Made by a program: the position numbers and the translations under genes. This document shows positions 39,157 to 48,367 of a stretch of 62,811 nt of DNA, piece after piece. This DNA comes from Microbispora amethystogenes (GTDB taxonomy: Bacteria > Actinomycetota > Actinomycetes > Streptosporangiales > Streptosporangiaceae), in NCBI RefSeq assembly GCF_016863015.1, contig NZ_BOOB01000012.1, forward strand, positions 1 through 62,811, in the 5' to 3' direction. Position 1 is the stretch's first letter; the number at the start of each line of letters is the position of its first letter. The notes below the pieces were generated by a model. That model was not told the origin of the DNA. It saw only the letters and a program-made list of their open reading frames with translations, and did no database searches.

Positions 39157-41199
39157 ATGTCCGATCAGGAAGCCACTCCCGAGGAGGGAGGCGAGCCGGT
39201 CGCGCCCGGCGAAGAGGAGACGCGCGACCGGGTACGCCAGTTCTACCAGGGCCAGACCGTCATCAACCACTTCTACCAGCGGGTCCGCGCGGGCACCGTC
39301 GGCGTGTCCGGTGAGGGGGCCGACTGGTCGAGGCGCAGGTCCGGCCCTCTGACGGAAGCGGAGATCACCGGATCGCGCGACAGGTACGTCCCCCCTCCCT
39401 GCTACGTCGAAGCCGCCGAGCTGCTCACGGAAGGGCGTGTCCGGGTGCTCGCGCTGGTCGAGCCCGGCCGAAGCCAGCGCCGGAGCGGTAAGCGCAGCGG
39501 CGCGATCAACCTGCTGCTCACCGTCGCCGGGACGCTCGTGGACCTGAGCCCGGGCTACACGCTGGAGGAACTCGCCGCGCGTGACTACCGGAAGGGATAC
39601 GGCTACCTGCTGTGCGGCTGGGCCGCCGACGGACAGGATCCGGAGGTGACCGACTTCCACGTCCGCGCGCTGGAGAAGAGGCTGCAGGAGGCGGAGGCCC
39701 ATCTGGTCATCACGGGGGCCGCCCACACGATGCCGCCAGTGCGGCAGGTGACCTGGGGCCAGCCGCCGCCCGATCGGATACTCCGGGCGTACGGCCTGAC
39801 GGGAGCGCCCCTGGAGGCGGCGGCCCAGGCGATCACGGCCGAACACATCGTGGCCGACGTGGTCGCGCTGGCTCGGGCGCTCGCCCGTGGCGAGCGTCTG
39901 GACACGGCGCTGGACGGGCTGGAAGCGGTCGCACGCCGACGGGTCGGCGACTGGTTCGAGCAGGGGCCGAACCAGAAGCAGATTTTCGAAATGACCGCGG
40001 CGGTCTTCACCGCCAACCTGCCCGAGCGCACTTTCGAACGCCTGCATGGCCGTCTGGCGGCCATAACGGATTCCCAGCCGCACCCACCAGAAGGGGACGC
40101 GGAGGCGGCCCCGATGCCCGAGACCCGCCGGAGGCGCGTCTCGGGTGATTCGCTGCTCGTGGTCGAGCGCGGCACCGACGCGACCGGGATACCGGAGCGG
40201 CGGCTCACCTTCCGCACCTACGGCTACCGAGGCCACGTGGTGTCCGAGCTGTGGGACAGGCACGGGGCCAGGGTCTGGGAGCCGGTCGCCGAGTGGCTGG
40301 ACGACATCGTCGTGGAACCCGACGTAGGCTTGCGCGTCGAGATCGCCCAGGGACTGGCGCTGCTGGCGGCGGAGGATTTCCCCTACGTCCACGACACCTT
40401 CCTGCGTCCGTGGGCCGGCGCTTCCAGGGGATGGACGGGCCAGGTGGTGGCAGCCAACACGCTGTCGTGGATGTGCCTCAACGAAGGGCTTCCGGCGCAC
40501 GCTCTGCGCACCGCGATCCGATGGTCGAGGTCGAAGAACGAGAACGTACGCACCACCTCGGCCCTCGCCTTCTCCGGCGAGATTGCCGTCCGCTTCCCCG
40601 CGGAGGCGGTGCGGCGGCTCTGGTACCTCGTCCAGGCCGACGACCGGACCAGCGGCAGCGCGCGACAGGCGCTGGTCCTGCTCTTCGAGACCCTGACCAC
40701 CGCGACCGGCAACGCTCTGGCGGTGCTCGACTGGCTGGACCGGCGGGTACGGACCGAGAGCAGGGTGGGAGAAGCCGCCCGTCCTCTGCTGCGAACCGTG
40801 CTGATGGTGCTGTCCGCACGTGACAGCGATCTCGGGACGCCGGTGGCGGCCCTGCAGTTACGCAGGCGACCCGACAGCGCCGACGTCCTCGGCAGGCTCT
40901 GGGCCGCCCTCCTCGTCAACCGCCCCTACCGCAGGACGTCGATCAGCACGCTGCACGAAACCCTGTCCTGCTTCGACGAGCGGGACGCCGGCGAGACCGA
41001 AGTCGTCAAGGCGCTGATGGCCGCGCTGGCACGTGCGCTGCCCGTGAGGGAGTGTCCGCTGCTCGCGCGGGACTTCCGCACGTACGTCATGACACGGGAC
41101 CTCCCCAGGCATCGGCTGGAGGTCTTCCTGTCCCTGCTCCACCTGTTCTTCGGCTCCGAGACCGACCCCCCTTCGCATCCTCCTCGAGGAGAGCTATGA
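39157..41199 (+). CDS. degenerate STAND-like protein with C-terminal helical repeats
   Basis: A 680-residue protein. Residues 25-50 (FYQGQTVINHFYQR) precede a region where a P-loop NTPase would lie. VLALVEPGRSQRRSGKRSGA (97-116) keeps the hydrophobic strand and following helix of Walker A but lacks GxxxxGK[ST], and TLVDLSPGYTLEEL stands where Walker B is expected, so it looks like an inactivated STAND domain. Residues about 330-670 are alpha-helical, HEAT-like (VGLRVEIAQGLALLAAEDFP, VRTTSALAFSGEIAVRFPAE). It overlaps the next gene by ATGA. A rare TTA leucine codon lies at 40858. Likely a scaffold or sensor. Confidence 0.6.
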   Translation: MSDQEATPEEGGEPVAPGEEETRDRVRQFYQGQTVINHFYQRVRAGTVGVSGEGADWSRRRSGPLTEAEITGSRDRYVPPPCYVEAAELLTEGRVRVLALVEPGRSQRRSGKRSGAINLLLTVAGTLVDLSPGYTLEELAARDYRKGYGYLLCGWAADGQDPEVTDFHVRALEKRLQEAEAHLVITGAAHTMPPVRQVTWGQPPPDRILRAYGLTGAPLEAAAQAITAEHIVADVVALARALARGERLDTALDGLEAVARRRVGDWFEQGPNQKQIFEMTAAVFTANLPERTFERLHGRLAAITDSQPHPPEGDAEAAPMPETRRRRVSGDSLLVVERGTDATGIPERRLTFRTYGYRGHVVSELWDRHGARVWEPVAEWLDDIVVEPDVGLRVEIAQGLALLAAEDFPYVHDTFLRPWAGASRGWTGQVVAANTLSWMCLNEGLPAHALRTAIRWSRSKNENVRTTSALAFSGEIAVRFPAEAVRRLWYLVQADDRTSGSARQALVLLFETLTTATGNALAVLDWLDRRVRTESRVGEAARPLLRTVLMVLSARDSDLGTPVAALQLRRRPDSADVLGRLWAALLVNRPYRRTSISTLHETLSCFDERDAGETEVVKALMAALARALPVRECPLLARDFRTYVMTRDLPRHRLEVFLSLLHLFFGSETDPPSHPPRGEL

Positions 41200-42425
41200 C
41201 ATATCCGATCGTCCAACAGCAGACGCTCGAACCGGTGATGAAGCCGTCCTTTCTGCAAGCGGCGCGCCGATCGGTGAGCGATCTCCCACGCACGCTGCCC
41301 CACCAGGTGCTGGTCTTCAAGCACGGCGCGTCTCTGGTGCGCGGCGACGAGCGCTACATCCACGGAAACGAGCCCCACGTGCTGGAGGCGACGAGCGTCA
41401 GCGTCGTCGACATGACCGTGGGCCGGGCGGTCACCGTCCAGGTCCCCATCAAGTCGGCGGGAGCCACCGAGTTCACGGTCTCCGCGACCTTCGCCTGCAC
41501 GGTTCGCGATCCTGAGGCCGTCGTTCGCGACGGGCATCAGGACGTCGCGGGAGCGCTCACGAACTACCTGTGCGCTCACCAGCGCCTGTTCGAGCTCGGG
41601 CTGCCGTATGAACTCGACGCCGTCGAGCAGGTGCGGGGGGACGTCGCCGCACAGCTGTACGCGTACTGCACGATGACCCCGCCGCTCGTCTCCGGCATGG
41701 AGATCGTGCTGTCCCACGTGCACGTGGCGAAGCCGGAGGAGGTGGCCCAAAGCCAGCGGGACCGCGAGGTGAAGCGCTACGACCTGCGGGGAGACCACGA
41801 ACTGAAGACGGAGGCCCGTTTTCGCGAACGCGAGTACGAACTGCAGGAGCAGGACTACCAGCACCACAGGATCAGCCAGGACCGGCAGTTCGCTCGCACC
41901 CAGGCGTCCGCTGACCGCAGTCACCAGATCGAGGACGCGGCCAAGATGCGGGAGTACCTGCAGAGCGGCTCAGGAGCCCACGAAACGCTGTTGCTGTCGG
42001 CACCCGATCTGAGCCCGGCCGACTACACCGAGCACCTCGCTGGCTTCGCCAAGGACGCCCGGCAGGACGCTCTCGCACGGGTGGCGACGGCACTGGACGA
42101 CCTGCGCTGGAGCCGGAAGGTCAGCTACGAGATGCAGGTGAAGCGCGCGGAAGGCCGTATCGAGGTTATCCGGGCCGCCATCCACCGCGGGCTGTTCGAC
42201 CAGGCAGCGGGCGAGGATCTCCTGCGCATGCTGGAGGCCGGCGACGCGACCGCGCCGGTGGACGGGAACAGCCTGGCAGGCACGAACCAGGCGGCGGTGG
42301 AGCCGACCGGTCCGGCGGAACCACGCCATCCGGTCGACGGAGACGGACACAGCAGACGCGCCGGAGACGGCCAGGAGCACCCGTTCCGTGACGACCCGCT
42401 GATGGAGGAGGACATGCGTGCCTGA
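41196..42425 (+). CDS. SPFH/band-7-like coiled-coil protein
   Basis: A 409-residue soluble protein. The N-terminal part (LPHQVLVFKHGASLVRGDER, VVDMTVGRAVTVQVPIKSAG, FTVSATFACTVRDPEAVVRD) follows the band-7/SPFH pattern of beta strands carrying a FxCxVxDP motif, then a helix (DVAGALTNYLCAHQRLFELG). From about 190 to 260 a highly charged Arg/Glu/Gln helix (REREYELQEQDYQHHRISQD) is probable coiled coil. SPFH proteins oligomerise at membranes, and the following gene is a membrane protein, so the two may form one assembly. It overlaps both neighbours. Confidence 0.65.
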   Translation: MTYPIVQQQTLEPVMKPSFLQAARRSVSDLPRTLPHQVLVFKHGASLVRGDERYIHGNEPHVLEATSVSVVDMTVGRAVTVQVPIKSAGATEFTVSATFACTVRDPEAVVRDGHQDVAGALTNYLCAHQRLFELGLPYELDAVEQVRGDVAAQLYAYCTMTPPLVSGMEIVLSHVHVAKPEEVAQSQRDREVKRYDLRGDHELKTEARFREREYELQEQDYQHHRISQDRQFARTQASADRSHQIEDAAKMREYLQSGSGAHETLLLSAPDLSPADYTEHLAGFAKDARQDALARVATALDDLRWSRKVSYEMQVKRAEGRIEVIRAAIHRGLFDQAAGEDLLRMLEAGDATAPVDGNSLAGTNQAAVEPTGPAEPRHPVDGDGHSRRAGDGQEHPFRDDPLMEEDMRA

Positions 42426-43809
42426 CACGGCCACCCGCCAGACTCCTCTCAACGGACACTCGCTGAGAATCCCCTCCACGCGGCGGGGTGGCGGCACATC
42501 TCCGCAGCCCGTACGAGTCTCCGCAGTGCGCGGGAGGGCGGGTCGCTTCCTCCGGTGGCTGGCCGGAGTCGACGAGCGCCTGATTCGCGAGGTGGGCCAG
42601 GAGCGCGCCCGTTACACGAGCCTGGGCGGCATCGTGGCCAGTACGGCACTGGTCGCCGGAGCGTCTTTGCTCGGCGCGGCGACGCTGGTGACCGGCGTAT
42701 TCTGGCTCTTCCTGCTGCCCTTCGCCCTTGCCTGGTCGTGCGCCGTCGCCAATCTGGACCGGTTCCTGATCAGCGGCATGCACGGCAAGGAACGCGCTCG
42801 CCGCCGGTCGCTCAGCGCCGTCGCGCGTATCTTCGTGGCCGTCGTTCTCGGGCTGATCATCGCTGAGCCGCTCACGCTGACCATCTTCCAGACGAGACTG
42901 GATCAGGAGATCCGAAGCGCGCGGCTGCGGGAAGTGACGGTGCTGGAGAGCAGGCTCACGCGGTGCAACCCCCTACCGGGGGAGAACCAGAACGTGACCG
43001 CCCCCGACTGCGCCGAGTACGTCCTTTCCGGCGGCCAGGCGTCGGTGGCGACCGGGGCCAACCTGACGGAGCTCAAGGACCAGGTCAAGCAGGCGCGCGA
43101 CGGGCTCGCCCGCGACAGAAGGGAACTCCGGGACCGCCAGAACGCGGCCAGGAAGGAGTGCAACGGCACTTCCGGCGAAGGGCTGACAGGCCGGTTCGGC
43201 GTCGGGCCGAGTTGCCGGAAGCTGCGCGCCGAAGCCGACAAGTTCGCCTCGGACAGCAGGATCGACCAGCGCCAGAAGACGCTGCTCGGCCTCGAAACCC
43301 AGTTGAACGCGCTGGCCGGTGAGAAGAACAAGAACGAGGCCGAGGAGAGCCGCCTGATCAGCAAGAAGATCGCCGACACGGTCCGGCAGAAGAAGGAGTC
43401 CTACCAGCGGATCGACCTGCTCGAACGTTGGGAGGCATTGGGAACGCTGTCCAGCCAGAGCGGCTTCGTTACATTCGTACACTGGCTGTTGCGCATCTTC
43501 TTCGTCCTGTTCGACTGCCTTCCCGTGATCAGCAAGCTGATCAACGGATCCACCTCGTACGACGAACTGATTGACAGGAAGCGGCGAAGCGACCTGGACA
43601 GGGCCGAAGCGAAGCGCCAGGCGGAGGACAGGAAGGTCGTCGGCGAGTACGAGCACCAGCTCCACGAGGAGAACAGGCGCTTCCAGCGGAAACGGCAGCA
43701 GGTCGACCTCGAGACCCGGCTGGAGACCCTCCACCAGACGGAGGAGGTCGACAAGCTAGCCGCCAGGATCCGCCGAGGCACGAGTAGCGACGGATCGCGC
43801 GATCAGTGA
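42418..43809 (+). CDS. DUF4407 membrane protein
   Basis: A 463-residue protein. Helices lie at about 71-90, 92-112 (FWLFLLPFALAWSCAVANLDRFLI) and 137-156, with a fourth at about 350-372 (VHWLLRIFFVLFDCLPVISK). Between the third and fourth is a long extracytoplasmic loop with four cysteines (Cys183, Cys198, Cys248, Cys266) and coiled-coil character. A charged coiled-coil tail follows (RAEAKRQAEDRKVVGEYEHQ). NLDRFLISG and LPVISKL are DUF4407 hallmarks. The GTG start overlaps the SPFH-like gene by eight bases. It is the likely membrane effector of the five-gene module. Confidence 0.82.
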   Translation: MPDTATRQTPLNGHSLRIPSTRRGGGTSPQPVRVSAVRGRAGRFLRWLAGVDERLIREVGQERARYTSLGGIVASTALVAGASLLGAATLVTGVFWLFLLPFALAWSCAVANLDRFLISGMHGKERARRRSLSAVARIFVAVVLGLIIAEPLTLTIFQTRLDQEIRSARLREVTVLESRLTRCNPLPGENQNVTAPDCAEYVLSGGQASVATGANLTELKDQVKQARDGLARDRRELRDRQNAARKECNGTSGEGLTGRFGVGPSCRKLRAEADKFASDSRIDQRQKTLLGLETQLNALAGEKNKNEAEESRLISKKIADTVRQKKESYQRIDLLERWEALGTLSSQSGFVTFVHWLLRIFFVLFDCLPVISKLINGSTSYDELIDRKRRSDLDRAEAKRQAEDRKVVGEYEHQLHEENRRFQRKRQQVDLETRLETLHQTEEVDKLAARIRRGTSSDGSRDQ

Positions 43810-43943
43810 CCGCCCGGCCGGGCCTGGCACGCGGCAGGCCCGGCCTCTCCGGTGTTACGTGCGGGTGGTCAGGCGAGGACCTGGCGGGTCGCCGCCCTCC
43901 CAGTGCCCCGTACTCCGCGGCAGGGAGAAGTAGACTTCCTGGG

Positions 43944-44678
43944 ATGACGTTCGATCTACATGGGCGTACGCGCCGGCTCGAACTCGCCGACCAGGAGTTG
44001 CGGTCCTTCGAGGCGGTCGTGCTGGAGGCCACGCCCGAGGGTGTCGTCCTGGACCGGTCGGCCTTCTATCCGGGCGGCGGCGGTCAGCCCCCGGACCAGG
44101 GCGTGCTGCTGTGGCAGGGCGTCGAGACCAGGATCGAGGGCGTCCGCAAGGGAGACGACCTCTACCTGATCCCGGCGCAGGACGATCCGATCCCGCCCGC
44201 GGGGACCGTCGTACGGGCGGCCGTCGCCGACGAACGGCGCTCGGCCCTCATGCGCACCCACTCCGGCCTGCACGTGCTCTGCGGCGTCGTGTTCCGCGAC
44301 TACGGCGCCCTCGTGACCGGCGGGAACATGGAGCCCTTCACCGCGCGGATGGACTTCAACCTCCCCGAGGTGCCGCCGGGCTTCAAGGAGGCCGTCGAGG
44401 ACGCCTGCAACGCCGAGATCGCGGCCGACCGCCGCATCGACGTACGGGTGCTGCCGCGCGAGGAGGCCTTCGCGATCCCCGACATCATCCGCACCGCGAC
44501 GAACCTCGTGCCCGAGGGCATCCCGGAGGTACGGATCATCGACATCACCGGGCTGGACACCCAGGCCGACGGAGGCACGCACGTCGCCTCGACCAAGCAG
44601 ATCGGCAGGATCAGGGTCGCCAAGATCGAGAGCAAGGGCCGCGGCTTCCGTCGCCTGCGCATCGCGGTCTCCGACTGA
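43944..44678 (+). CDS. alanyl-tRNA editing protein (AlaX-like)
   Basis: A 244-residue trans-editing enzyme that hydrolyses mischarged Ser/Gly-tRNA(Ala). SAFYPGGGGQPPDQG is the N-terminal motif shared with AlaRS, RTHSGLHVL holds the HxxxH zinc ligands, and QADGGTHVAST the last His; the fourth ligand, Cys in AlaRS, is Asp here, a variant I believe is common in AlaX. EAVEDACNAEIAADRRIDVR and IPEVRIIDITGLD complete the editing domain. The ATG at 43944 is used, behind GGGA. It is independent of the preceding operon, 134 bases away. Confidence 0.92.
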   Translation: MTFDLHGRTRRLELADQELRSFEAVVLEATPEGVVLDRSAFYPGGGGQPPDQGVLLWQGVETRIEGVRKGDDLYLIPAQDDPIPPAGTVVRAAVADERRSALMRTHSGLHVLCGVVFRDYGALVTGGNMEPFTARMDFNLPEVPPGFKEAVEDACNAEIAADRRIDVRVLPREEAFAIPDIIRTATNLVPEGIPEVRIIDITGLDTQADGGTHVASTKQIGRIRVAKIESKGRGFRRLRIAVSD

Positions 44679-44738
44679 GCCGTCCCCCGCGAGGTGCGGA
44701 CCGCGTACGGCCCGCACCTTTCCGCTGTTCTTCGTTCC

Positions 44739-46586
44739 TTACGGGGCCGGGTAGTCCGTGACGTACACCGGCGCGCCGACCTTGGTCGTGTCGGCCGCGT
44801 CGCCCACGCCGTTGACGACGTGGTCGATCGTGCCCGCGCTGAGGTTGACCGTCATGATGTGGTGCAGCCGCACGCCCGGGGTGCGGGGCACCTCGAAGCC
44901 GTTCTCGGTGTGGATCGACGGGTTGTTCTGGTTGAAGACGTAAACACCCGCGCCGTACAGGCGATGCGTCCGCACCCGGTCGCCGACCTTGTAACCGGCG
45001 TACCCCTCGACCTTGCCGTTCATCCAGTCGGCCTGGGTCGGCGGGTCGTACGGCAGCTCGTTCTGGTAGAGGATCGTCGTGCCGTCGTCGCCGTTCCAGA
45101 CCGTGTTGTAGCGCTGGAAGTGCTCGACGAACAGGCCGGTCGCCGTCACGTGGTCGCCGTTGACGACGGCGCCGTAGCGGCCGATGTTGGTCTGCCAGCG
45201 CTGCGTGTCGGTGAAGCCCTCGACGCCGTGGTCGGCGCGCCACACCCACGTGTGGTCGATGAGCACGTCGTCGCTGTCGACCTGCAGCGCGACGTCGGTC
45301 TTGCCGACGTGCGGCCCGCCGACGCGGAAGTACACGTCGGAGAGGGTCGTCGGGTCGTTCGCCGAGGTCCGGTGCCCGCCGTGCTCCCTGCCCACGCGCA
45401 GCAGGACCGGCGACCTCTCCGTTCCGGCGTCGATGGTCACGCCCGCGACGACGACGCCGGGGACGTCCGCGACGTCGATCGGAGTCGAGCCGTGGACGGC
45501 GGTGAGCGTGGCGTGCCCGAGGCCGAGGACCACCGTGCCGGGACGCCTGACCTCGATGCTCCGCGCGATGTCGTACACGCCCGGCGTGAGCAGCAGGTGC
45601 CTGCCCCGGGCGAGCTGGCTGTTGATGGTCTGCACGGAATCCGACGGCCTGGCGACGAAGAAGTCGCCGATCGGCAGCGTACGGCCCGGGGTCGGGCCGT
45701 TCGCCCAGGAGACGCCCCGGGTGTTCTTCCGCGCCGCGGGCACCCGCACGTTGTATCTGCCCTGCGCGTCCACGAACAGGTACGGCTTCTCACGGCTGAC
45801 CGGCGTGGTGTCGAGCGTCGTGTACGGCGGGTTGGGGAACCCGCTCTCGTCGGGCGCTCCGACGACCCCGGAGAAGACCTGGTTCCACACGCCGTTGGAC
45901 CAGCCGGCGATCTCGGTGTTGCGGGTCAGCCACTGCTGCTGCGAGCCGTTGATGACGGAGGGCAGCTTGGAGTCGGCGATGAAGCCACCGCTGGCGTACT
46001 GCGGGCCGGCGGTGCAGTAGTCCATCAGCGACAACGTGCCGCCGGTGACGTTGAGACGGCGCATCGAGACGGCCTGGGAGACGGCCCAGAAGTTCGCCCC
46101 CTTCCGGCAGTCGTCCTGCCCGGCCCCGTTGATGTTGATCGACAGGTTGGACAGCGTGCGCCAGAAGTTGACGAGCGCGAGGCAGTTGCCGGTGCCGTTG
46201 TTCTCCAGGCAGCGGTTGTAGACCTCGACCTTGCCGTTGATGACGACGTCTCCGGGGGAGGCGCCGAGACCGGCGATCTCGGTGTAGTAGCCGACCTTGA
46301 TCTGCAGCGGGTGCTCCGCCGTGCCGTACGTGCCGGGCCGGAAGAGATAGGCGTGCCGGGACGTGCCCATCTCGTTGTCCACCTGGGCGGCGTTGGCCGC
46401 GTCGAGGGTCGCCTGGATGTCGGCGACCGGCATGCTCGGGTCGAAGACGGTGACGTTCGGGCCCAGGTTCGCGACGCCCGGGTTTTGCGGGGTGGCCACG
46501 GCTGCCGGGGGTGCCGCGGACAGCGCGGCGGCCGTCATCAGCAGGCCGGTGGAGAACACGAGGCCGATCCGGTGACGGCCGGTCAT
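44739..46586 (-). CDS. secreted right-handed beta-helix protein (GH55/pectate-lyase-like)
   Basis: A 615-residue exported protein. The signal peptide (IGLVFSTGLLMTAAALSAAP) ends near residue 30. Two beta-helix halves follow: residues 80-240 (YLFRPGTYGTAEHPLQIKVG, ININGAGQDDCRKGANFWAV, MRRLNVTGGTLSLMDY) and 310-520 (HLLLTPGVYDIARSIEVRRP, GVVVAGVTIDAG, DVLIDHTWVWRADHG). The layout is like GH55-type exo-glucanases and annotated adenylyl-cyclase-like secreted proteins of streptomycetes. Three cysteines lie in the first half. It likely binds or cleaves a polysaccharide. A LacI-type operator about 190 bases upstream suggests sugar control. Confidence 0.75.
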   Translation of the reverse strand: MTGRHRIGLVFSTGLLMTAAALSAAPPAAVATPQNPGVANLGPNVTVFDPSMPVADIQATLDAANAAQVDNEMGTSRHAYLFRPGTYGTAEHPLQIKVGYYTEIAGLGASPGDVVINGKVEVYNRCLENNGTGNCLALVNFWRTLSNLSININGAGQDDCRKGANFWAVSQAVSMRRLNVTGGTLSLMDYCTAGPQYASGGFIADSKLPSVINGSQQQWLTRNTEIAGWSNGVWNQVFSGVVGAPDESGFPNPPYTTLDTTPVSREKPYLFVDAQGRYNVRVPAARKNTRGVSWANGPTPGRTLPIGDFFVARPSDSVQTINSQLARGRHLLLTPGVYDIARSIEVRRPGTVVLGLGHATLTAVHGSTPIDVADVPGVVVAGVTIDAGTERSPVLLRVGREHGGHRTSANDPTTLSDVYFRVGGPHVGKTDVALQVDSDDVLIDHTWVWRADHGVEGFTDTQRWQTNIGRYGAVVNGDHVTATGLFVEHFQRYNTVWNGDDGTTILYQNELPYDPPTQADWMNGKVEGYAGYKVGDRVRTHRLYGAGVYVFNQNNPSIHTENGFEVPRTPGVRLHHIMTVNLSAGTIDHVVNGVGDAADTTKVGAPVYVTDYPAP

Positions 46587-46948
46587 GCGGTTCGTCCTTC
46601 CCGCTGAATGCCGAATGCGGAGGACGTGGGGGTGGACGGCGGGTAGGAGGACACCGCGTGGGGGGTCCCTCGACGGGCGCGGTGGCCCGTTCCGGTGCCG
46701 GGGTGGCTCACGATCGTCATCGACCTGCCTACTCAGGGGGTGGACGGCCTGACACCGGCCGGCCCCCCGCGAAGGCTCGTGAGAGCGCTCTCTTGGGTGG
46801 GCGGGCTTGTATCAAGCCGCGAAGAATGTGATGAGTCGTTTGTACCCCGCGAACCCCTTCTGGCGCTATGTCCTCGGCCGCCCCTCTTGCCCGCGCGAGG
46901 CGCGGTCCGGCGTCGCGGTCCGTCCGGAACACGCTCTCGTCGGAGGCG
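46587..46948. other. intergenic region upstream of the beta-helix gene
   Basis: It contains the promoter region of the minus-strand beta-helix gene, including the palindrome at 46780-46793, and the 3' flank of the XRE gene. No gene is recognised. Confidence 0.5.
46780..46793. promoter_or_regulatory. LacI-type (CebR-like) operator
   Basis: TGAGAGCGCTCTCT contains the perfect palindrome GAGAGCGCTCTC and resembles the CebR/LacI-family site TGGGAGCGCTCCCA that controls cello-oligosaccharide genes in streptomycetes. It lies upstream of the secreted beta-helix gene. Confidence 0.6.
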
Positions 46949-47854
46949 TCAAAGACGGTCGTGCAGCTCCCGCAACAGTGCGACGCTTTCGTGGCCAGGC
47001 CGGGCCTCCACGCACAGCCTCTCGATCACTTTCGTGTAGATGTCGAGGTCCTCGCGCTTGTCGAGGTAGAGCGCGCTGCTGAGCTGTTCGAGATAGACCA
47101 GATCGGGAAGGTCCGGCTCGGTGAACCGCAGCATCGTGAACGCCTGGCCGATCAGAGCATGGCCGGCAGCGCCGTACGGAAGAATCTGGACAGTCACATG
47201 GTCGCGTTGCCCCATCTCGATGAGGTGCCGCAACTGGCCCCGCATCACCTCAGGACCTCCGACCGGGCGCCGGAGAACGCTCTCCTCGATCACTGTCCAC
47301 AACGTCGGCCGTTCAGCCGCCGCCAGAATCCGCTGACGCTCTCGCCGCACCTCGACTCGGCGTTTGACCTCCAGCGGCATCGCGTCCGGCTGGGCGAGCC
47401 TGATGTGCGCCTGGGCGTAGTCCTCTGTCTGCAGGAGAGCGGGGACGGCGTGCGGCTCGTACGTCCTGATGACCGAGGCTCCCGCCTCCAGTCCCAGATA
47501 GACGTTGAGCCAGGGTGGCAGGACATCGCTGTACTTGTGCCACCAGCCCGGATTGTTGGCCTGCTTCACCAGGCCGAGGAACGCCGCGCGCTCCTCGGCG
47601 TCCGTCACGCCGTAGAGCGTCAGGAGATCGGCGACGTCCCGCTCCTTGAAAGGGCTCCGGCCCAGCTCAAGCCGACTGATCTTGGATTCACTACCTCGAA
47701 TGAGATGTCCCGCTTCAGAGCGAGATATACCTTTCGCCTCACGCAGCCGACGTAGCTGGCTGCCCAGTGTGATGCGCAGGACGGTCGGTCCGCTTCCCGA
47801 TTGACCGGGATTCCCGTCGGCCGGCCATCCGCTTCCTGCGAGTACCGCCGCCAT
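46949..47854 (-). CDS. XRE-family regulator with DUF5753
   Basis: A 301-residue actinomycete-specific regulator. The N-terminal helix-turn-helix is LGSQLRRLREAKGISRSEAGHLIRGSESKISRLELGRSPFKERDV. The rest is DUF5753: LYGVTDAEERAAFLGLVKQA, YLGLEAGASVIRTYEPHAVP, ALLQTEDYAQAHIRLAQPDA, LPYGAAGHALIGQAFTMLRF and VYLEQLSSALYLDKREDLDI. Such proteins usually pair with a small DUF397 partner; I do not see one here. The ATG at 47854 was chosen as the start, with GGGAGAGAGTTC upstream. Confidence 0.93.
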   Translation of the reverse strand: MAAVLAGSGWPADGNPGQSGSGPTVLRITLGSQLRRLREAKGISRSEAGHLIRGSESKISRLELGRSPFKERDVADLLTLYGVTDAEERAAFLGLVKQANNPGWWHKYSDVLPPWLNVYLGLEAGASVIRTYEPHAVPALLQTEDYAQAHIRLAQPDAMPLEVKRRVEVRRERQRILAAAERPTLWTVIEESVLRRPVGGPEVMRGQLRHLIEMGQRDHVTVQILPYGAAGHALIGQAFTMLRFTEPDLPDLVYLEQLSSALYLDKREDLDIYTKVIERLCVEARPGHESVALLRELHDRL

Positions 47855-47996
47855 GAACTCTCTCCCGCGCAGATGCCTGACCGGGGAAACCACGCCTCGA
47901 TGAGGGTCTGCGCACGTTGAACCGTCCCGGACCGGACAGTACGCCATCGAATTGTCCGGCGCCCATGGTAGCCCAGTCCGTCGCGGGATCCACAAT

Positions 47997-48030
47997 GCAT
48001 GTGCAAATAGCCGCTCATGCGCATGTGCAA
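47997..48030. promoter_or_regulatory. direct repeats GCATGTGCAA
   Basis: The decamer GCATGTGCAA occurs at 47997-48006 and 48021-48030. On the minus strand each is TTGCACATGC, placing TTGCAC hexamers about 140-180 bases upstream of the XRE start. Likely operators or part of the promoter. Confidence 0.4.
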
Positions 48031-48296
48031 CTCTACAGGGCTCCCCCAGGGGCGGGCACAACGGCAGGAGAGCACCAGACAGAAGGCAGCAAGGGAATCT
48101 CTCTCGAACGAAACTCCCTAACCGTACGGACCGAAACTCCAGTCGACCATGAGGAACGCCTCACTACCCGATAAAAAGCATCTGCACGTGCATCTGGTCG
48201 GTCATAATCACGTGCGGATGGCCCTTGCACGGAGGTGATCGCTGGGCGAGGATAAGCGCCATCGAGCATGGCGCCTCATAGAGGCCATACGAAAAC

Positions 48297-48331
48297 GAAC
48301 GGCCCTCCGTGTACGAGACAGAGGGCCGTTC
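48297..48331. terminator. hairpin, probable terminator
   Basis: GAACGGCCCTC pairs perfectly with GAGGGCCGTTC across 13 bases. It is preceded by AAAACG, giving a short T-stretch on the minus strand. Confidence 0.6.
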
Positions 48332-48367
48332 CTGATCAGGTCCCGCGCTTCCACCGCACGAAAGGAC

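Larger units (their letters stand above)
47855..48367. other. intergenic region upstream of the XRE gene
   Basis: About 500 bases, partly AT-richer, without a convincing gene. Besides the decamer repeats at 47997-48030 and the hairpin at 48297-48331, I see related words (TGCACGTGCAT near 48182). It probably holds the autoregulated XRE promoter. Confidence 0.45.

Noticed and set aside
44694..46607. 637-codon open frame antisense to the beta-helix gene
   Set aside because: It is a shadow frame; the minus strand encodes a signal peptide and beta-helix repeats.
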